This document shows, piece after piece, positions 33,400-41,998 of a stretch of 64,000 nt of DNA. The stretch's first letter is position 1; each line of letters begins with the position of its first letter. The DNA lies in NCBI RefSeq assembly GCF_000503895.1, contig NC_022997.1:2483821-2547820 (forward strand), read 5' to 3'. The notes beneath the pieces were generated by a model. That model was not told the origin of the DNA and made no database searches. It worked only from the letters and a program-made list of their open reading frames with translations. This DNA comes from Hyphomicrobium nitrativorans NL23. Its GTDB lineage: Bacteria; Pseudomonadota; Alphaproteobacteria; Rhizobiales; Hyphomicrobiaceae. The position numbers and the translations under genes are program-made.

Positions 33400-33702
33400 T
33401 GACGTGAGGTTTGGCTGCACCCGCGCTCGCTGTTAGCGCATGCCTCCGGCATGACGCGCGGGGCGGGCTGTCGCGCGCCGAGCCGCTGTCAGCGTCTCGG
33501 CCCTTCGGGCTTCCATCCCTTGCAGGTCAAAAGCGTATACTGATAATTTCTACTCACGCCGTGCCGAGCCGCGCTCACGTGAGCGCAAACTGCACACGAA
33601 CGGCTTCGAAATTTTTCGAAGTTATCCACAGGTTTTGCACAGTGCAGTGCACAAAAATTACTCACGAAATCAGGCAACTAACTGAATACAATCAGCTATC
33701 GT
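33400..33702. other. Right end of the element: CTCACG sites and palindrome
   Basis: No gene is supported. CTCACG/CGTGAG occurs at 33,403, 33,553, 33,574, 33,578 and 33,661, including the 16-bp palindrome GCGCTCACGTGAGCGC at 33,571-33,586. An inverted repeat CTTCGAAA/TTTCGAAG follows near 33,603-33,620, then a DnaA-box sequence and a GTGCA-rich dyad. This mirrors the left end and looks like integrase arm sites plus regulatory DNA. Confidence 0.55.
33622..33630 (+). promoter_or_regulatory. Consensus DnaA box
   Basis: TTATCCACA, a perfect match to the DnaA-box consensus, lies in the AT-rich, repeat-bearing right end of the element. A single box may be chance, but it sits within 80 bases of the right att site and could help a plasmid-like replication or excision process. 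Confidence 0.4.
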
Positions 33703-33736
33703 TCCAATCCATCATGGGCGCCACGCAGAACCTATG
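33703..33736. repeat. Right attachment site (34-bp direct repeat)
   Basis: Identical to 21,499-21,532 over 34 bases. Sequence to its right is the original chromosomal flank of dusA. Confidence 0.92.
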
Positions 33737-33751
33737 GGAGCGAGCTGTCAC
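33703..33751 (-). pseudogene. dusA: Stranded original 5' end of dusA
   Basis: Read leftward from GTG at 33,751, this gives V, T, A, R, S and then HRFCVAPMMDWN, the true beginning of dusA before integration, after which it runs into element DNA. The functional dusA now begins at 21,547 with V, Q, S, Q, S before the same His, so the fragment keeps the original start but no body. Confidence 0.8.
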
Positions 33752-34152
33752 GTGTTTTTTCCAAAGTTCGCGCGGACGCCGCGATGGGGGCCACCTGGCG
33801 GCTTTTTGTGCTGGGGCGCGAGGTGCGCCCGCCGTCATCTCTCTGGGTACTGGAGACGGGTGTGCTCTCGCAAGGGTCATGATGTCCCCTGCTGCTGAGC
33901 GCGGGGCGTCTTTGCAGAGAAGCGGCACATCAAAGCGGACGCGGGGCTCGCTATACCCATCGACAGCCGTCGTTCGGCGTCTCGATACTGCGCCCTACCG
34001 ACGTGGGCGCATAGCTGAATTGGGCGCACAGTTCGTTACGGACATCCCGCGCAGGACGGCCTAGCCTATCTTGATGAGGGGCCCGGATGGCCGGGCCGAC
34101 GCATTGTACCCGTCGCACTGATCGCGTGCTTGGATAGGCGGGCAATACGCGA
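33737..34152. other. Chromosomal flank right of the element
   Basis: About 415 bases of non-coding sequence between the right att site and the MocR gene. It should contain the original dusA promoter (reading leftward), now cut off from dusA. I see no other gene. Confidence 0.5.
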
Positions 34153-35670
34153 TCAGCATTCGACAACGAGGCGTTTTGGGCGGTGCTTGCGATCCGTGAC
34201 GGGGGCCAAGGCTTCGGCGAGGCGCGCAATTCCGGCTGCGATCTCGCGTTCGGTCAACGACGAGAACCCGAGGACGAGATAGCGGTCGTTCTCGGGGGAC
34301 GTATCAAACCCGACAGCCGCGCCGGAGGTCAACGTGTAGACGCCGACACCCGCCTCGATGGCGCGCTGCTCAATCTCACGTGCCGGCGGAAAGCTGCTCG
34401 GAAGGCGCCATGCCAGGTGCATTCCCGCTTCGTCGCCGATGATCTCGCCGCCGGGGAAATGCTTTTCGAGCGCAGCCAGCAGAGCGTTGCGCCGGGAGAG
34501 GTAAAGCTTGCGAATGCGCCGCACGTGACGCTCATAGCCGCCGCTCGTCATGAAGTCGGCGAGCGTCGCCTGCTCCAGCCACGGCTGGCCGTTGTTCATC
34601 AACGTTTTCATGTCGCGTGCGCGCTCGACGAGTTCCGGCGGGAAGACGACGTAACCGAGGCGGAGACCAGCGCCGAGGGACTTCGAGAACGTGCCGAGAT
34701 AGATCACGCGGCCGGTGCGATCCAACCCCTTGAGGGCTGCGATGGGCGCGCCGTGAAAGCGGAAGTCGCTGTCGTAGTCGTCTTCCAGGATGTAGGAATC
34801 CGTCTCTGCGGCCCAGGCCAGGAGTTCAAGCCGGCGTTCGAGAGAGAGCGTCACGCCCAACGGATATTGATGCGAGGGCGTGACGTAGGCAACGGCGTTT
34901 CTGACATCGGGCAGGAGGCTGCAATCGAGACCGCGGTCGTCGACGGGAACGGAGACAACGTTGGCGCCGAAACTTTCGAAGAGGAACGCGGCACCCTGAT
35001 AGCAGGGCTGCTCGACCACGGCGGTGGCGCCGGGGCCCAACATCAACCGGCTCACCAGACTGAGGCCATCCTGACAGCCGCCGACGATGACGATCTCGTC
35101 GGCGTTGGTGGCGATGTTGCGTGTCGGACGTAGCCGATCGGCTATGGCACGCCTCAAATCGAAAAGACCCGATTGCGCCCGGTACTCCGTCAGATCGGAG
35201 CCCGCGGTGCGCAGCCGTTTCACGATCAATTGCGCCCAGGTCTTGCGCGGGAACGAGTCCGGGTCTGGCCGCCCAACCCAGAAATCGGCAACGAGCCGGC
35301 CTCTGTGGGGGTTCACGACCGCCTGACAGCGAAACGTCGGGTTGACCGGACTGCCGATGGCCCGGCGGGGTTTGCGCGCCGATGGCGGGCTGTTCTGGCT
35401 CGCCGCGTAGAGCGCGCTTTCCGGGATCTGGAACGAAACGAACGTGCCGACGGACGACCGCGTCTCGATGTAGCCCTCGGCGGTCAGGCGCTCGTAAGCG
35501 AGAGCTGCCGTGTTGCGTGCGATGCCGATCTGTTCGCTCAACGTGCGCGTCGCAGGAAGACGCTCGCCGGGGCGGAGACGCCCCTCAAGGATCATGGCGC
35601 GCACTTGCTCGAAGATTTGGGTCTGAAGGCTGACCGGACTCGTCGGCTGAAGCCTCAATGGCAAAGGCAT
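34153..35670 (-). CDS. MocR/PdxR-family regulator (GntR domain fused to aminotransferase-like domain)
   Basis: A 505-residue MocR-type regulator. An N-terminal GntR winged helix (LQTQIFEQVRAMILEGRL, TRTLSEQIGIARNTAALAYERL) is fused to a fold-type I aminotransferase-like domain with the PLP-lysine region YLGTFSKSLGAGLRLGY and the EDDYDSDFR block. Such proteins use PLP as a sensor, for example to control vitamin B6, GABA or taurine genes. I start at ATG 35,670, with GGGAG upstream; ATG 35,720 is in frame. No metabolic gene is next to it on this side, so the target is unknown. Confidence 0.88.
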   Translation of the reverse strand: MPLPLRLQPTSPVSLQTQIFEQVRAMILEGRLRPGERLPATRTLSEQIGIARNTAALAYERLTAEGYIETRSSVGTFVSFQIPESALYAASQNSPPSARKPRRAIGSPVNPTFRCQAVVNPHRGRLVADFWVGRPDPDSFPRKTWAQLIVKRLRTAGSDLTEYRAQSGLFDLRRAIADRLRPTRNIATNADEIVIVGGCQDGLSLVSRLMLGPGATAVVEQPCYQGAAFLFESFGANVVSVPVDDRGLDCSLLPDVRNAVAYVTPSHQYPLGVTLSLERRLELLAWAAETDSYILEDDYDSDFRFHGAPIAALKGLDRTGRVIYLGTFSKSLGAGLRLGYVVFPPELVERARDMKTLMNNGQPWLEQATLADFMTSGGYERHVRRIRKLYLSRRNALLAALEKHFPGGEIIGDEAGMHLAWRLPSSFPPAREIEQRAIEAGVGVYTLTSGAAVGFDTSPENDRYLVLGFSSLTEREIAAGIARLAEALAPVTDRKHRPKRLVVEC

Positions 35671-36137
35671 TGGGAATTTCTCCCGGGAGAACACCGACTT
35701 AGCGTCGCGGTCTGGCTCCATAGTATATGCCAGAATGGCTCTATCGATAGGGCCGCAACGTAGCATTTCGATGGGGCCACGCGGCCGTGCGCCACGGCAT
35801 CGCCCGCAAGATCTCTCGCAAATTCGATGCGCTGCGCGCGTTCGTCCGTTTCCATTTCGACATCGCACCGCAATCCACGTCGCGATCCAACTTGCCCGGG
35901 CGGCTCCACGCTTTTGCGGGCACCCGGAGCTAGGTGGAGCCGCCACCCGCCTCCTACTGTTCGTTCAGTGAGGCATCCGGCGCGGGAGCCGATGGCATGC
36001 GGCGTGGAGAGATTTCACTCCGCTCCTGGAAACCTCATGCAGGCGCGCAGCGTGCACCGGCCCGCTCGCTCAGCTTGGAGGGTGACGTGCCGGGCGGCCA
36101 ACGACAGATCTTCAGCGAAGAGGATTGAATCAGTCCC
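35671..36137. other. Intergenic region between divergent MocR and LuxR-type genes
   Basis: No supported gene in about 465 bases. Near the MocR start is the near-perfect dyad GGCTCTATCGATAGGGCC (35,737-35,754; one mismatched pair), a likely operator for MocR autoregulation or for another regulator. Confidence 0.45.
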
Positions 36138-36797
36138 GTGACCACAGCCCTGATCGTCGACGATCACCCGATCGTCATGGAAGCCTGCAAGCAACTCCTG
36201 AGCACTGCGGGCGTGAAGGAAATCGGCGAAGCGTCGAGCCCGGTTGACGCGTATCGCGCCTATCGGACGCTGAAGCCCGACATTATCATTTCCGATCTCA
36301 CCATTCGCACAGGCATCCTCGACGGCATCTCGTTCATCCGGCGACTTCGCCTCCACGACAAGACGACGCCGATCCTCGTCTTCTCGATGCATACCGACCC
36401 CGTGATCATCTCACGTACGCTAGAGGTCGGCGCGACGGGGTATTTGTGGAAGACGACATGCGCCGAGGAATTCGTCAAAGCGTTTCACAAAGTGCGCCAG
36501 GGCGTCCGCTATCTGAGCCACGAGGTGGCCTCCGAACTCGCGTTCATGGAACTCAGGGGCACCGCAAACCCGCTCAGCACATTGACACTACGCGAATTGC
36601 AGACGCTTGCTCTTATCGCGGACGGACGTTCCTACGGCCTGATCGCAGAAGAGTTGCACGTGTCCTACAAGACGGTCGCAAACACGGCGTCGCAAATCAA
36701 AGTCAAGCTCGGCGCCGGCAGCTTGCCGGAACTCATGCGTATTGGCATCGCGCACCTTCCCTCCGAAACCGGGCGACGTAACATCCGCGTTGCGTGA
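36138..36797 (+). CDS. NarL/LuxR-type response regulator (orphan)
   Basis: A 219-residue response regulator. The receiver domain has the acidic pair VDDH, phospho-acceptor Asp 53 (in IIISDLTI), the switch residue region FSMHTD and the lysine in GYLWKTT. The C-terminal LuxR helix-turn-helix reads LTLRELQTLALIADG, then YGLIAEELHVSYKTV. Start is GTG at 36,138. No histidine kinase is adjacent, so the input is unknown. The next gene downstream, a secondary alcohol dehydrogenase, is 250 bases away and may be a target. Confidence 0.88.
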   Translation: MTTALIVDDHPIVMEACKQLLSTAGVKEIGEASSPVDAYRAYRTLKPDIIISDLTIRTGILDGISFIRRLRLHDKTTPILVFSMHTDPVIISRTLEVGATGYLWKTTCAEEFVKAFHKVRQGVRYLSHEVASELAFMELRGTANPLSTLTLRELQTLALIADGRSYGLIAEELHVSYKTVANTASQIKVKLGAGSLPELMRIGIAHLPSETGRRNIRVA

Positions 36798-37048
36798 CAA
36801 TGTGACGACACGGCCTTCGACGAGAGACCGCACGAGCTGAGAGCGCGGCGCATTAAGCTCGCGGTAAGCACGTTCGGCATGACAGCCCGTTGCCGTGCGC
36901 ATGACGCTCGCCCGATCCGCGCACGAAGCGCAGTCTGCTTTGATCCGAAACACGTCGGCGTCGATCCGCGTTCGCTAAAACAGCGACGTCTGCGGCGGCA
37001 TCCAGGGTTCGATGGCGCCGAGCCGAACGCTCAAAGGAGGCGAGTGCC

Positions 37049-38125
37049 ATGGCCAAGACGATGAAGGCTGCGATCTTTGTCGAAAACGGACGCATCGTTC
37101 TCGACGAAAAGCCGATCCCAGACATCGCACCGACGGATGCGTTGGTGCGGATCACAACGACAACGATCTGCGGGACGGACGTCCACATCCTCAAGGGCGA
37201 ATACCCGGTCGCCAATGGGCTCACGATCGGGCACGAGCCGGTCGGCATCATCGAAAAGCTCGGCTCGGGCGTCACAGGCTTCGAGGAAGGCCAACGTGTC
37301 GTCGTCGGCGCGATCACGCCGTCGGGCTGGAGCAACGCCTGCCTTTGCGGCTGCGGCGCACAGGACGGCGCGGGCACGAAGCATGGCTGGAAGCCCTATG
37401 GGGGCTGGAAGTTCGGCAACACCATCGACGGCAGTCAGGCGGAATACCTGCGCGTGCCGGACGCGATGGCCAACCTCGCGGCGATCCCCGACCAGATCAC
37501 GGACGAGCAGGTCCTCATGTGTCCCGACATCATGTCGACCGGCTTCTCAGGCGCGGAACGCGGTGGCGTCCAGATCGGCGATATCGTGGCCGTGTTCGCA
37601 CAGGGTCCGATCGGACTTTGTGCGACGGCCGGCGCCAAGCTGATGGGCGCGACGAAGATTATCGCCGTCGAATCCGTGCCCGCACGGATCGAGATGGCCA
37701 AACGGCTCGGCGCCGATGTCGTCGTCGATTTCAAGGCCGAAGACCCTGTGGAAGCGATCATGCGCATTACGGACGGTCGCGGCGTCGACGTCGCGATCGA
37801 GGCACTCGGCGTGCAATCGACATTCGAGGCCGGCCTCAGGATCCTGCGGCCCGGCGGCACGCTATCGAGCCTCGGCGTCTATTCTTCCGATCTCAAGATC
37901 CCGCTCGATGCGTTCGCGTCGGGCCTCGGCGACACGACGATCCGCACCACGCTGTGTCCTGGCGGCAAGGAGCGGATGCGGCGCATGCTGGAGGTTGTAG
38001 CATCCGGCCGGGTCGATCTTTCGGGCCTTGTCACGCACCGCTTCAAACTCGATCAGATCGAGGACGCATACGACCTTTTCGCAAACCAGCGCGACGGCGT
38101 GCTCAAGGTCGCCATTACGCCGTGA
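37049..38125 (+). CDS. Zinc-type secondary alcohol dehydrogenase (isopropanol dehydrogenase-like)
   Basis: A 358-residue medium-chain dehydrogenase. ICGTDVHILKG and GHEPVG give the catalytic metal ligands Cys, His and Glu, and the nucleotide-binding turn is VFAQGPIGLCATAGAKLMGA. Blocks such as GWKFGNTIDGSQAEYLRV, DIMSTGFSGAE and LCPGGKERMRRML closely follow the NADP-linked secondary alcohol dehydrogenase group (clostridial isopropanol type). No structural-zinc cysteine cluster of the usual four-cysteine kind is evident. A strong AAAGGAGG site precedes the ATG. Expected reaction: oxidation of secondary alcohols such as 2-propanol to ketones, or the reverse. Confidence 0.85.
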   Translation: MAKTMKAAIFVENGRIVLDEKPIPDIAPTDALVRITTTTICGTDVHILKGEYPVANGLTIGHEPVGIIEKLGSGVTGFEEGQRVVVGAITPSGWSNACLCGCGAQDGAGTKHGWKPYGGWKFGNTIDGSQAEYLRVPDAMANLAAIPDQITDEQVLMCPDIMSTGFSGAERGGVQIGDIVAVFAQGPIGLCATAGAKLMGATKIIAVESVPARIEMAKRLGADVVVDFKAEDPVEAIMRITDGRGVDVAIEALGVQSTFEAGLRILRPGGTLSSLGVYSSDLKIPLDAFASGLGDTTIRTTLCPGGKERMRRMLEVVASGRVDLSGLVTHRFKLDQIEDAYDLFANQRDGVLKVAITP

Positions 38126-38136
38126 GCCTATAAGGA

Positions 38137-38154
38137 AGCCGCCGCGTCGCGGCT
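38137..38154. terminator. Weak hairpin between convergent ADH and MarR genes
   Basis: AGCCGC and GCGGCT pair around a six-base loop between the two stop codons. The tail is only partly T-rich, so termination is uncertain. Confidence 0.3.
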
Positions 38155-38158
38155 CGTT

Positions 38159-38776
38159 CTACTCGGACGGGCTCGGCGCGGCCATTCTCGCCTGGAACGA
38201 CGTGCAAATGAGTTCAAGCTCCTTCTCGCTCACCGGCATGCCGATGCATTTGCAGAAGAAGTTCGTTTGCAGCCCGTTGTCCTGCACCTTGAGACGGCGG
38301 ATGAGAAGGAAGATGCAGTCTCCGCAACTTCCGACCGCCTGACGGCGCGCCTTCATGCCGAGCTGGCCCACGAGGTGACGCAATATGTCCCGCAGGATTT
38401 CCTGTCTCTTCTTGTCGAGCGTATCAATGTCGTTGAAAACGGAGGTCAGCGGGTCGCGGGCGATGCGCGCACGCGCCTTCGCGGTCAGCGTGAGGATCGA
38501 GCTTCGTCCGTCGTACGGCGACTTCTCCCGCATGAGGTAATCGAGTTTTTCGAGCGCCTTGATGGTTTGGGACGCGGTGCCGCGCGTCGTCGCCTGGTAG
38601 GCCGCGAGCCCGGACAGCGTCCGGCTGAAAACGTTGGCACGGGAAAAGAAGCGAAGCGCAAACCATTGCGCCGACGTGAGACCATCGTCGTCCCGCTCCG
38701 CGAGCATGCCGCGCCCGAGCTGCAAAAGCAGCTCTCCGATTTCAAGTGCCAACATACAGAACCCACCCCAACTCAT
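38159..38776 (-). CDS. MarR-type regulator with cysteine-rich C-terminus
   Basis: A 205-residue protein with a MarR-like winged helix (SAQWFALRFFSRANVFSRTL, then TRGTASQTIKALEKLDYL and the wing KSPYDGRSSILTLT). The C-terminal extension is unusual: GSCGDCIFL and later FFCKCIGM, with a further Cys in LICTSF, five cysteines in about 50 residues, suggesting a metal or Fe-S site or a disulfide redox switch. The gene converges on the alcohol dehydrogenase. Start is uncertain: ATG 38,776 (MSWGG) or ATG 38,755 (MLALE), the latter behind a GGGGTGGG. An ATAT-rich dyad (about 38,775-38,787) overlaps the first start and could be its operator. Confidence 0.78.
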   Translation of the reverse strand: MSWGGFCMLALEIGELLLQLGRGMLAERDDDGLTSAQWFALRFFSRANVFSRTLSGLAAYQATTRGTASQTIKALEKLDYLMREKSPYDGRSSILTLTAKARARIARDPLTSVFNDIDTLDKKRQEILRDILRHLVGQLGMKARRQAVGSCGDCIFLLIRRLKVQDNGLQTNFFCKCIGMPVSEKELELICTSFQARMAAPSPSE

Positions 38777-38971
38777 TGATATATCGAAAAGCTGACGTTG
38801 GGCGTCAAGTCTTGGCCAACGGATGATTTCGCTTCGCAAGCGGTTGCTTCCGACGTAGACGGATAAACAATCCGAAGGTGTGCAAACTCTCGAAAAAATG
38901 GCCGGCCGTTAACCGGGGCGTGAGATGCGGCAGTCAAAATGCCGCATACGGAAGAGGGGGGACGTCTGGTG

Positions 38972-40720
38972 ATGCTTCAGTTCTCGTTAAGTACGCCGCG
39001 GGCGAGCGCTCATGCAGAGGAAGCGAGCGACCGCGCCCCCACAGAGACCGTCGTCAATCTGGCAAACGCCGTTTTCAACTGTAGCCAGGAGGCGATCGTC
39101 GTCACCGATACCGAGGGGATGGTGATCGCGGTCAATCCCGCATTCACGACGATCTCTGGGTATTCGGCGCTGGAAGTCGTGGGCCGCAGCATGCGCTCGC
39201 TTCAATCCGGCCGGCACCGGCGTGCCTTTTATCGCGAATTGTGGGCGCACGTTGCGGAACACGGCTACTGGCAAGGCGAAATCTGGAACAAGCGCAAGAA
39301 CGGCAAGATTTATCCGGCGCTCCTTACACTCTCAAGCGTCCGCGACGCGAACGGACGGGTTACCCATTTCATCGGGAGCACGGCGGATCTGAGCCGGATC
39401 AAGAAATCCGAACTCGAACTCGATCACGCCGCCCATCACGACGATCTGACGGGACTTCCCAACCGCCGGTTGCTGATCACGCATCTCGACCGTGCGCTCC
39501 ATCGCGCGGTACGACAGGGTGCGATGGGTGCGGTTCTCTTCATCGACCTCGACCGTTTCAAGCTGGTCAACGACAGCCTCGGCCATGGCGCAGGCGACGA
39601 ACTCCTGAGGCTCGCCACGCGGCGCCTCCGGGAGAGCCTCCGGAGCAACGACCTTTTGGCCCGCTTCGGCGGCGACGAATTCATCGTGCTTCTCGAACAG
39701 ACCTCGCCTGAAGGGGCGGGGATCGTTGCGCAGCACGTGATCGACCGCCTCACCGAACCGTTCCTGCTGCCCGCGGGCGAGGAAATTTACATCGGCGCCA
39801 GCATCGGGATCAGCTTCTTTCCCAATGACAGCTCGCGTGCCGACGAGCTTCTGCAGCACGCAGACGCCGCGCTCTATCAGGCCAAATCGGCTGGAAGATC
39901 GACCTACCGCGTCTATTCCTCCGACCTGACGGCTGTGGCCAACACCCGGCTAACGATGGAGGCGCAATTGCGCCGCGCGCTCGAACGCGACGAATTCGTG
40001 CTGCACTATCAGCCCCTCGTGTCGCTGACGACGGGGCGGGTATTCGGGCTAGAGGCTTTGATCCGATGGCAAGATCCGGAACGCGGCCTCATTTCGCCGG
40101 CAGACTTCCTGCCGGTTGCCGAGGAAACGGGGCTCATCGTGCCCATCGGGAACCGGATGCTGAAGGTTGCTGCGGCGCAAATGAAGATGTGGCGTCACTC
40201 CGGGCTCGCACTCGACCTCATGGCCGTCAACATCTCGCCCCGCCAGTTTCGTCACCTGGATTTCGCCGGCAATCTCGCAGCTACGCTTCGCGAGACCAGG
40301 CTTTCGCCGGAGCTTCTCGAACTTGAGATCACGGAAGAGACGCTCATGGACAGTCTCGCCGCCACGCGGACAACGCTCGCGGCGCTCAAGTCGCTCGGTG
40401 TCGGGCTTGCGGTTGACGATTTCGGAACCGGCTATTCCTCGCTTGCCTATCTCAAGACATTGCCCTGCGATACGCTCAAGATCGACCGCAGTTTCGTCAC
40501 CGATCTCGGTCAGGATCCGGCGTCAGAGGCCATCGTGACGGCCATCATCCGGCTTGCGGAATGTCTGGGCCTGTCCGTGCTGGCGGAGGGCATCGAGACG
40601 CAGCAGCAAAGAGATATTCTTGCCGCCAGCGGCTGCCACATGGGCCAGGGTTTTCTGTTCGCGCGTGCCGTGCCTGCGCACGAAGTGCCCTCGCTCCCTG
40701 GGCTCGGCCGGGTGCCCTGA
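38972..40720 (+). CDS. PAS-GGDEF-EAL protein (c-di-GMP cyclase/phosphodiesterase)
   Basis: A 582-residue protein. A PAS domain (ANAVFNCSQEAIVVTDTEG, EVVGRSMRSLQSG, GEIWNKRKNGKIYPALLT) is followed by GGDEF with an intact RFGGDEF active site and EAL with GLEALIRWQ, NISPRQF, ELEITEETL, DDFGTGYSSLAYLK and LKIDRSFV. Both domains look catalytically competent, so it could make and degrade c-di-GMP, with PAS as input. No transmembrane helix. I start at ATG 38,972, with GTG 38,969 also possible behind a purine-rich site; an ATG eleven codons upstream is in frame. Confidence 0.88.
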   Translation: MLQFSLSTPRASAHAEEASDRAPTETVVNLANAVFNCSQEAIVVTDTEGMVIAVNPAFTTISGYSALEVVGRSMRSLQSGRHRRAFYRELWAHVAEHGYWQGEIWNKRKNGKIYPALLTLSSVRDANGRVTHFIGSTADLSRIKKSELELDHAAHHDDLTGLPNRRLLITHLDRALHRAVRQGAMGAVLFIDLDRFKLVNDSLGHGAGDELLRLATRRLRESLRSNDLLARFGGDEFIVLLEQTSPEGAGIVAQHVIDRLTEPFLLPAGEEIYIGASIGISFFPNDSSRADELLQHADAALYQAKSAGRSTYRVYSSDLTAVANTRLTMEAQLRRALERDEFVLHYQPLVSLTTGRVFGLEALIRWQDPERGLISPADFLPVAEETGLIVPIGNRMLKVAAAQMKMWRHSGLALDLMAVNISPRQFRHLDFAGNLAATLRETRLSPELLELEITEETLMDSLAATRTTLAALKSLGVGLAVDDFGTGYSSLAYLKTLPCDTLKIDRSFVTDLGQDPASEAIVTAIIRLAECLGLSVLAEGIETQQQRDILAASGCHMGQGFLFARAVPAHEVPSLPGLGRVP

Positions 40721-40965
40721 GCAGTCTTCGGCCGGTTCGTCCCTCCTCTCCGCCTCCGCCGCATCTCGTCAATCTCGGAACCAAAGTAGGGCTCGTCGCT
40801 TCCTTTGAGGTCGGCCTCGTGTCGCGCCTGCGCGATCGGCAGCCACTCGCGGAACCCGAGCGCGATCTCGTGCGGTCGTCTCCCGCGCCTTCGATAAGAC
40901 CGATCATTCCCGCTCGCGAAGACACGGCATCCGGCGCGTTCATCGTCTCAACGGAGGAGAGTGCC

Positions 40966-41385
40966 GTGAAAGTCAAAGACGCCATGCATAAGGGTGCCGA
41001 ATGGGTGAGCCCAGATACGCCTCTGACCCAAGTCGCCCGCAAGATGAAAGAGCTCGACGTGGGGTCGATCCCCGTGGGGGAAAACGATCGCCTCGTCGGA
41101 ATGGTGACCGACCGGGATATCGCTTGCCGGGCGGTGGCAGACGGTCGCGATTGCGATACGATAACGGCGAGCGAGGTGATGACGGACGGCATCGTCTTCT
41201 GCCGTGACATGGAAGATCTGGACGACGCCCTGCGCATTATGGAACAAAAACAGATCCGCCGGCTGCCGGTCATCAACGAGCAGAAACGGCTTGTGGGGAT
41301 GCTCAGCCTGGGAGACGTCTCGCAGGCCGCGCCTCATGTGCTTACGGGTGAAGTCACCGCGGCGGTGAGCGCGCCCAACGCCTGA
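40966..41385 (+). CDS. CBS-pair protein
   Basis: A 139-residue protein of two CBS domains: first VKDAMHKGAEWVSPDTPLTQVARKM and GSIPVGENDRLVGMVTDRDI, second ASEVMTDGIVFCRDMEDLDDAL and RRLPVINEQKRLVGMLSLGD. CBS pairs bind adenine nucleotides and sense energy status; stand-alone versions act as regulators. I start at GTG 40,966, with GGAGGA upstream and the family start MKVKDAM. The C-terminal tail resembles stress-linked CBS proteins. It is followed after 146 bases by a DUF2267 gene on the same strand. Confidence 0.86.
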   Translation: MKVKDAMHKGAEWVSPDTPLTQVARKMKELDVGSIPVGENDRLVGMVTDRDIACRAVADGRDCDTITASEVMTDGIVFCRDMEDLDDALRIMEQKQIRRLPVINEQKRLVGMLSLGDVSQAAPHVLTGEVTAAVSAPNA

Positions 41386-41531
41386 TCCGGCACGCAATCG
41401 CGCGTCCCATGTCCACGGCGTTTGCAGGATACGACTTTTCCGAACCGGACGGCGGCGGCTTCGCTTCCCTATTTTGCGCGGGCCGCCGCCGGGCAGCGTC
41501 CTGCACAGCGCCACTTTTGGGAGGACGATCC

Positions 41532-41978
41532 ATGACGATACCCGCGCCGATCGCACATACCGTGCAGCAAACCCAGGAATGGCTGAAAGAGCTGAGGGAC
41601 AATGCCGACTTCGAAACGGAGACGATTGCGCTCAGCGTCCTGCGCGTCGTTCTCCATCAGCTTCGGGACCGGCTCACTCCGGAGGAAGCCGTGCAGCTCG
41701 GCGCGCAACTGCCGACCATGCTCCGTGGGGTCTACTACGAGGGGTGGCGTCCCGCGCGGACGCCGGAACGCATCCGGAGCAAAGACCAGTTTCTGGAGGC
41801 GATCGAGACCAAGCTCTTGCCGCGCGCACTGCCGGTGGAACGGATCGTAAAAGACGTTTTCGCGCTGCTCGCGCACCACTGCGACCCGGGCGAGATCTCG
41901 CAAGTGATCGACCAGCTTCCCTCCGGCCTTAAAGGGCTCTGGCCGGTGTATGCCGTGACCTATCGGGCGCGCGCTTGA
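41532..41978 (+). CDS. DUF2267 protein
   Basis: A 148-residue all-helical DUF2267 protein. The block ALSVLRVVLHQLRDRLTPEEAVQLGAQLP, then GVYYEGW and ISQVIDQLPSGLKGLWP, repeats a helix pair typical of the family. Function is unknown; the family is often found near stress or CBS genes, as here. The ATG at 41,532 follows GGGAGGACG. Likely cytoplasmic. Confidence 0.85.
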   Translation: MTIPAPIAHTVQQTQEWLKELRDNADFETETIALSVLRVVLHQLRDRLTPEEAVQLGAQLPTMLRGVYYEGWRPARTPERIRSKDQFLEAIETKLLPRALPVERIVKDVFALLAHHCDPGEISQVIDQLPSGLKGLWPVYAVTYRARA

Positions 41979-41998
41979 TCAGAGACTAGGCCTCGCCC

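Larger units (their letters stand above)
21499..33736. mobile_element. Integrative, plasmid-like mobilizable element in dusA
   Basis: A 12.2-kb element bounded by a perfect 34-bp direct repeat (21,499-21,532 and 33,703-33,736) taken from the start of dusA. Between the repeats lie a tyrosine integrase next to the left end, a ParA/RHH/RepA/iteron replicon, a secreted tail-collar-like protein, a P1B-4 ATPase, an unknown protein, a DEDDh exonuclease, MobC/MobA, a ParE-type toxin-antitoxin and an unknown 204-residue protein. dusA is a known target of a family of integrases. There are no type IV secretion genes, so any transfer would need a helper. The replicon module suggests a plasmid ancestor or an excised replicative phase. 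Confidence 0.9.

Noticed and set aside
33411-34064. Plus-strand open frame across the right att site
   Set aside because: It crosses a recombination junction and has no coding character; the minus-strand dusA remnant explains the sequence.
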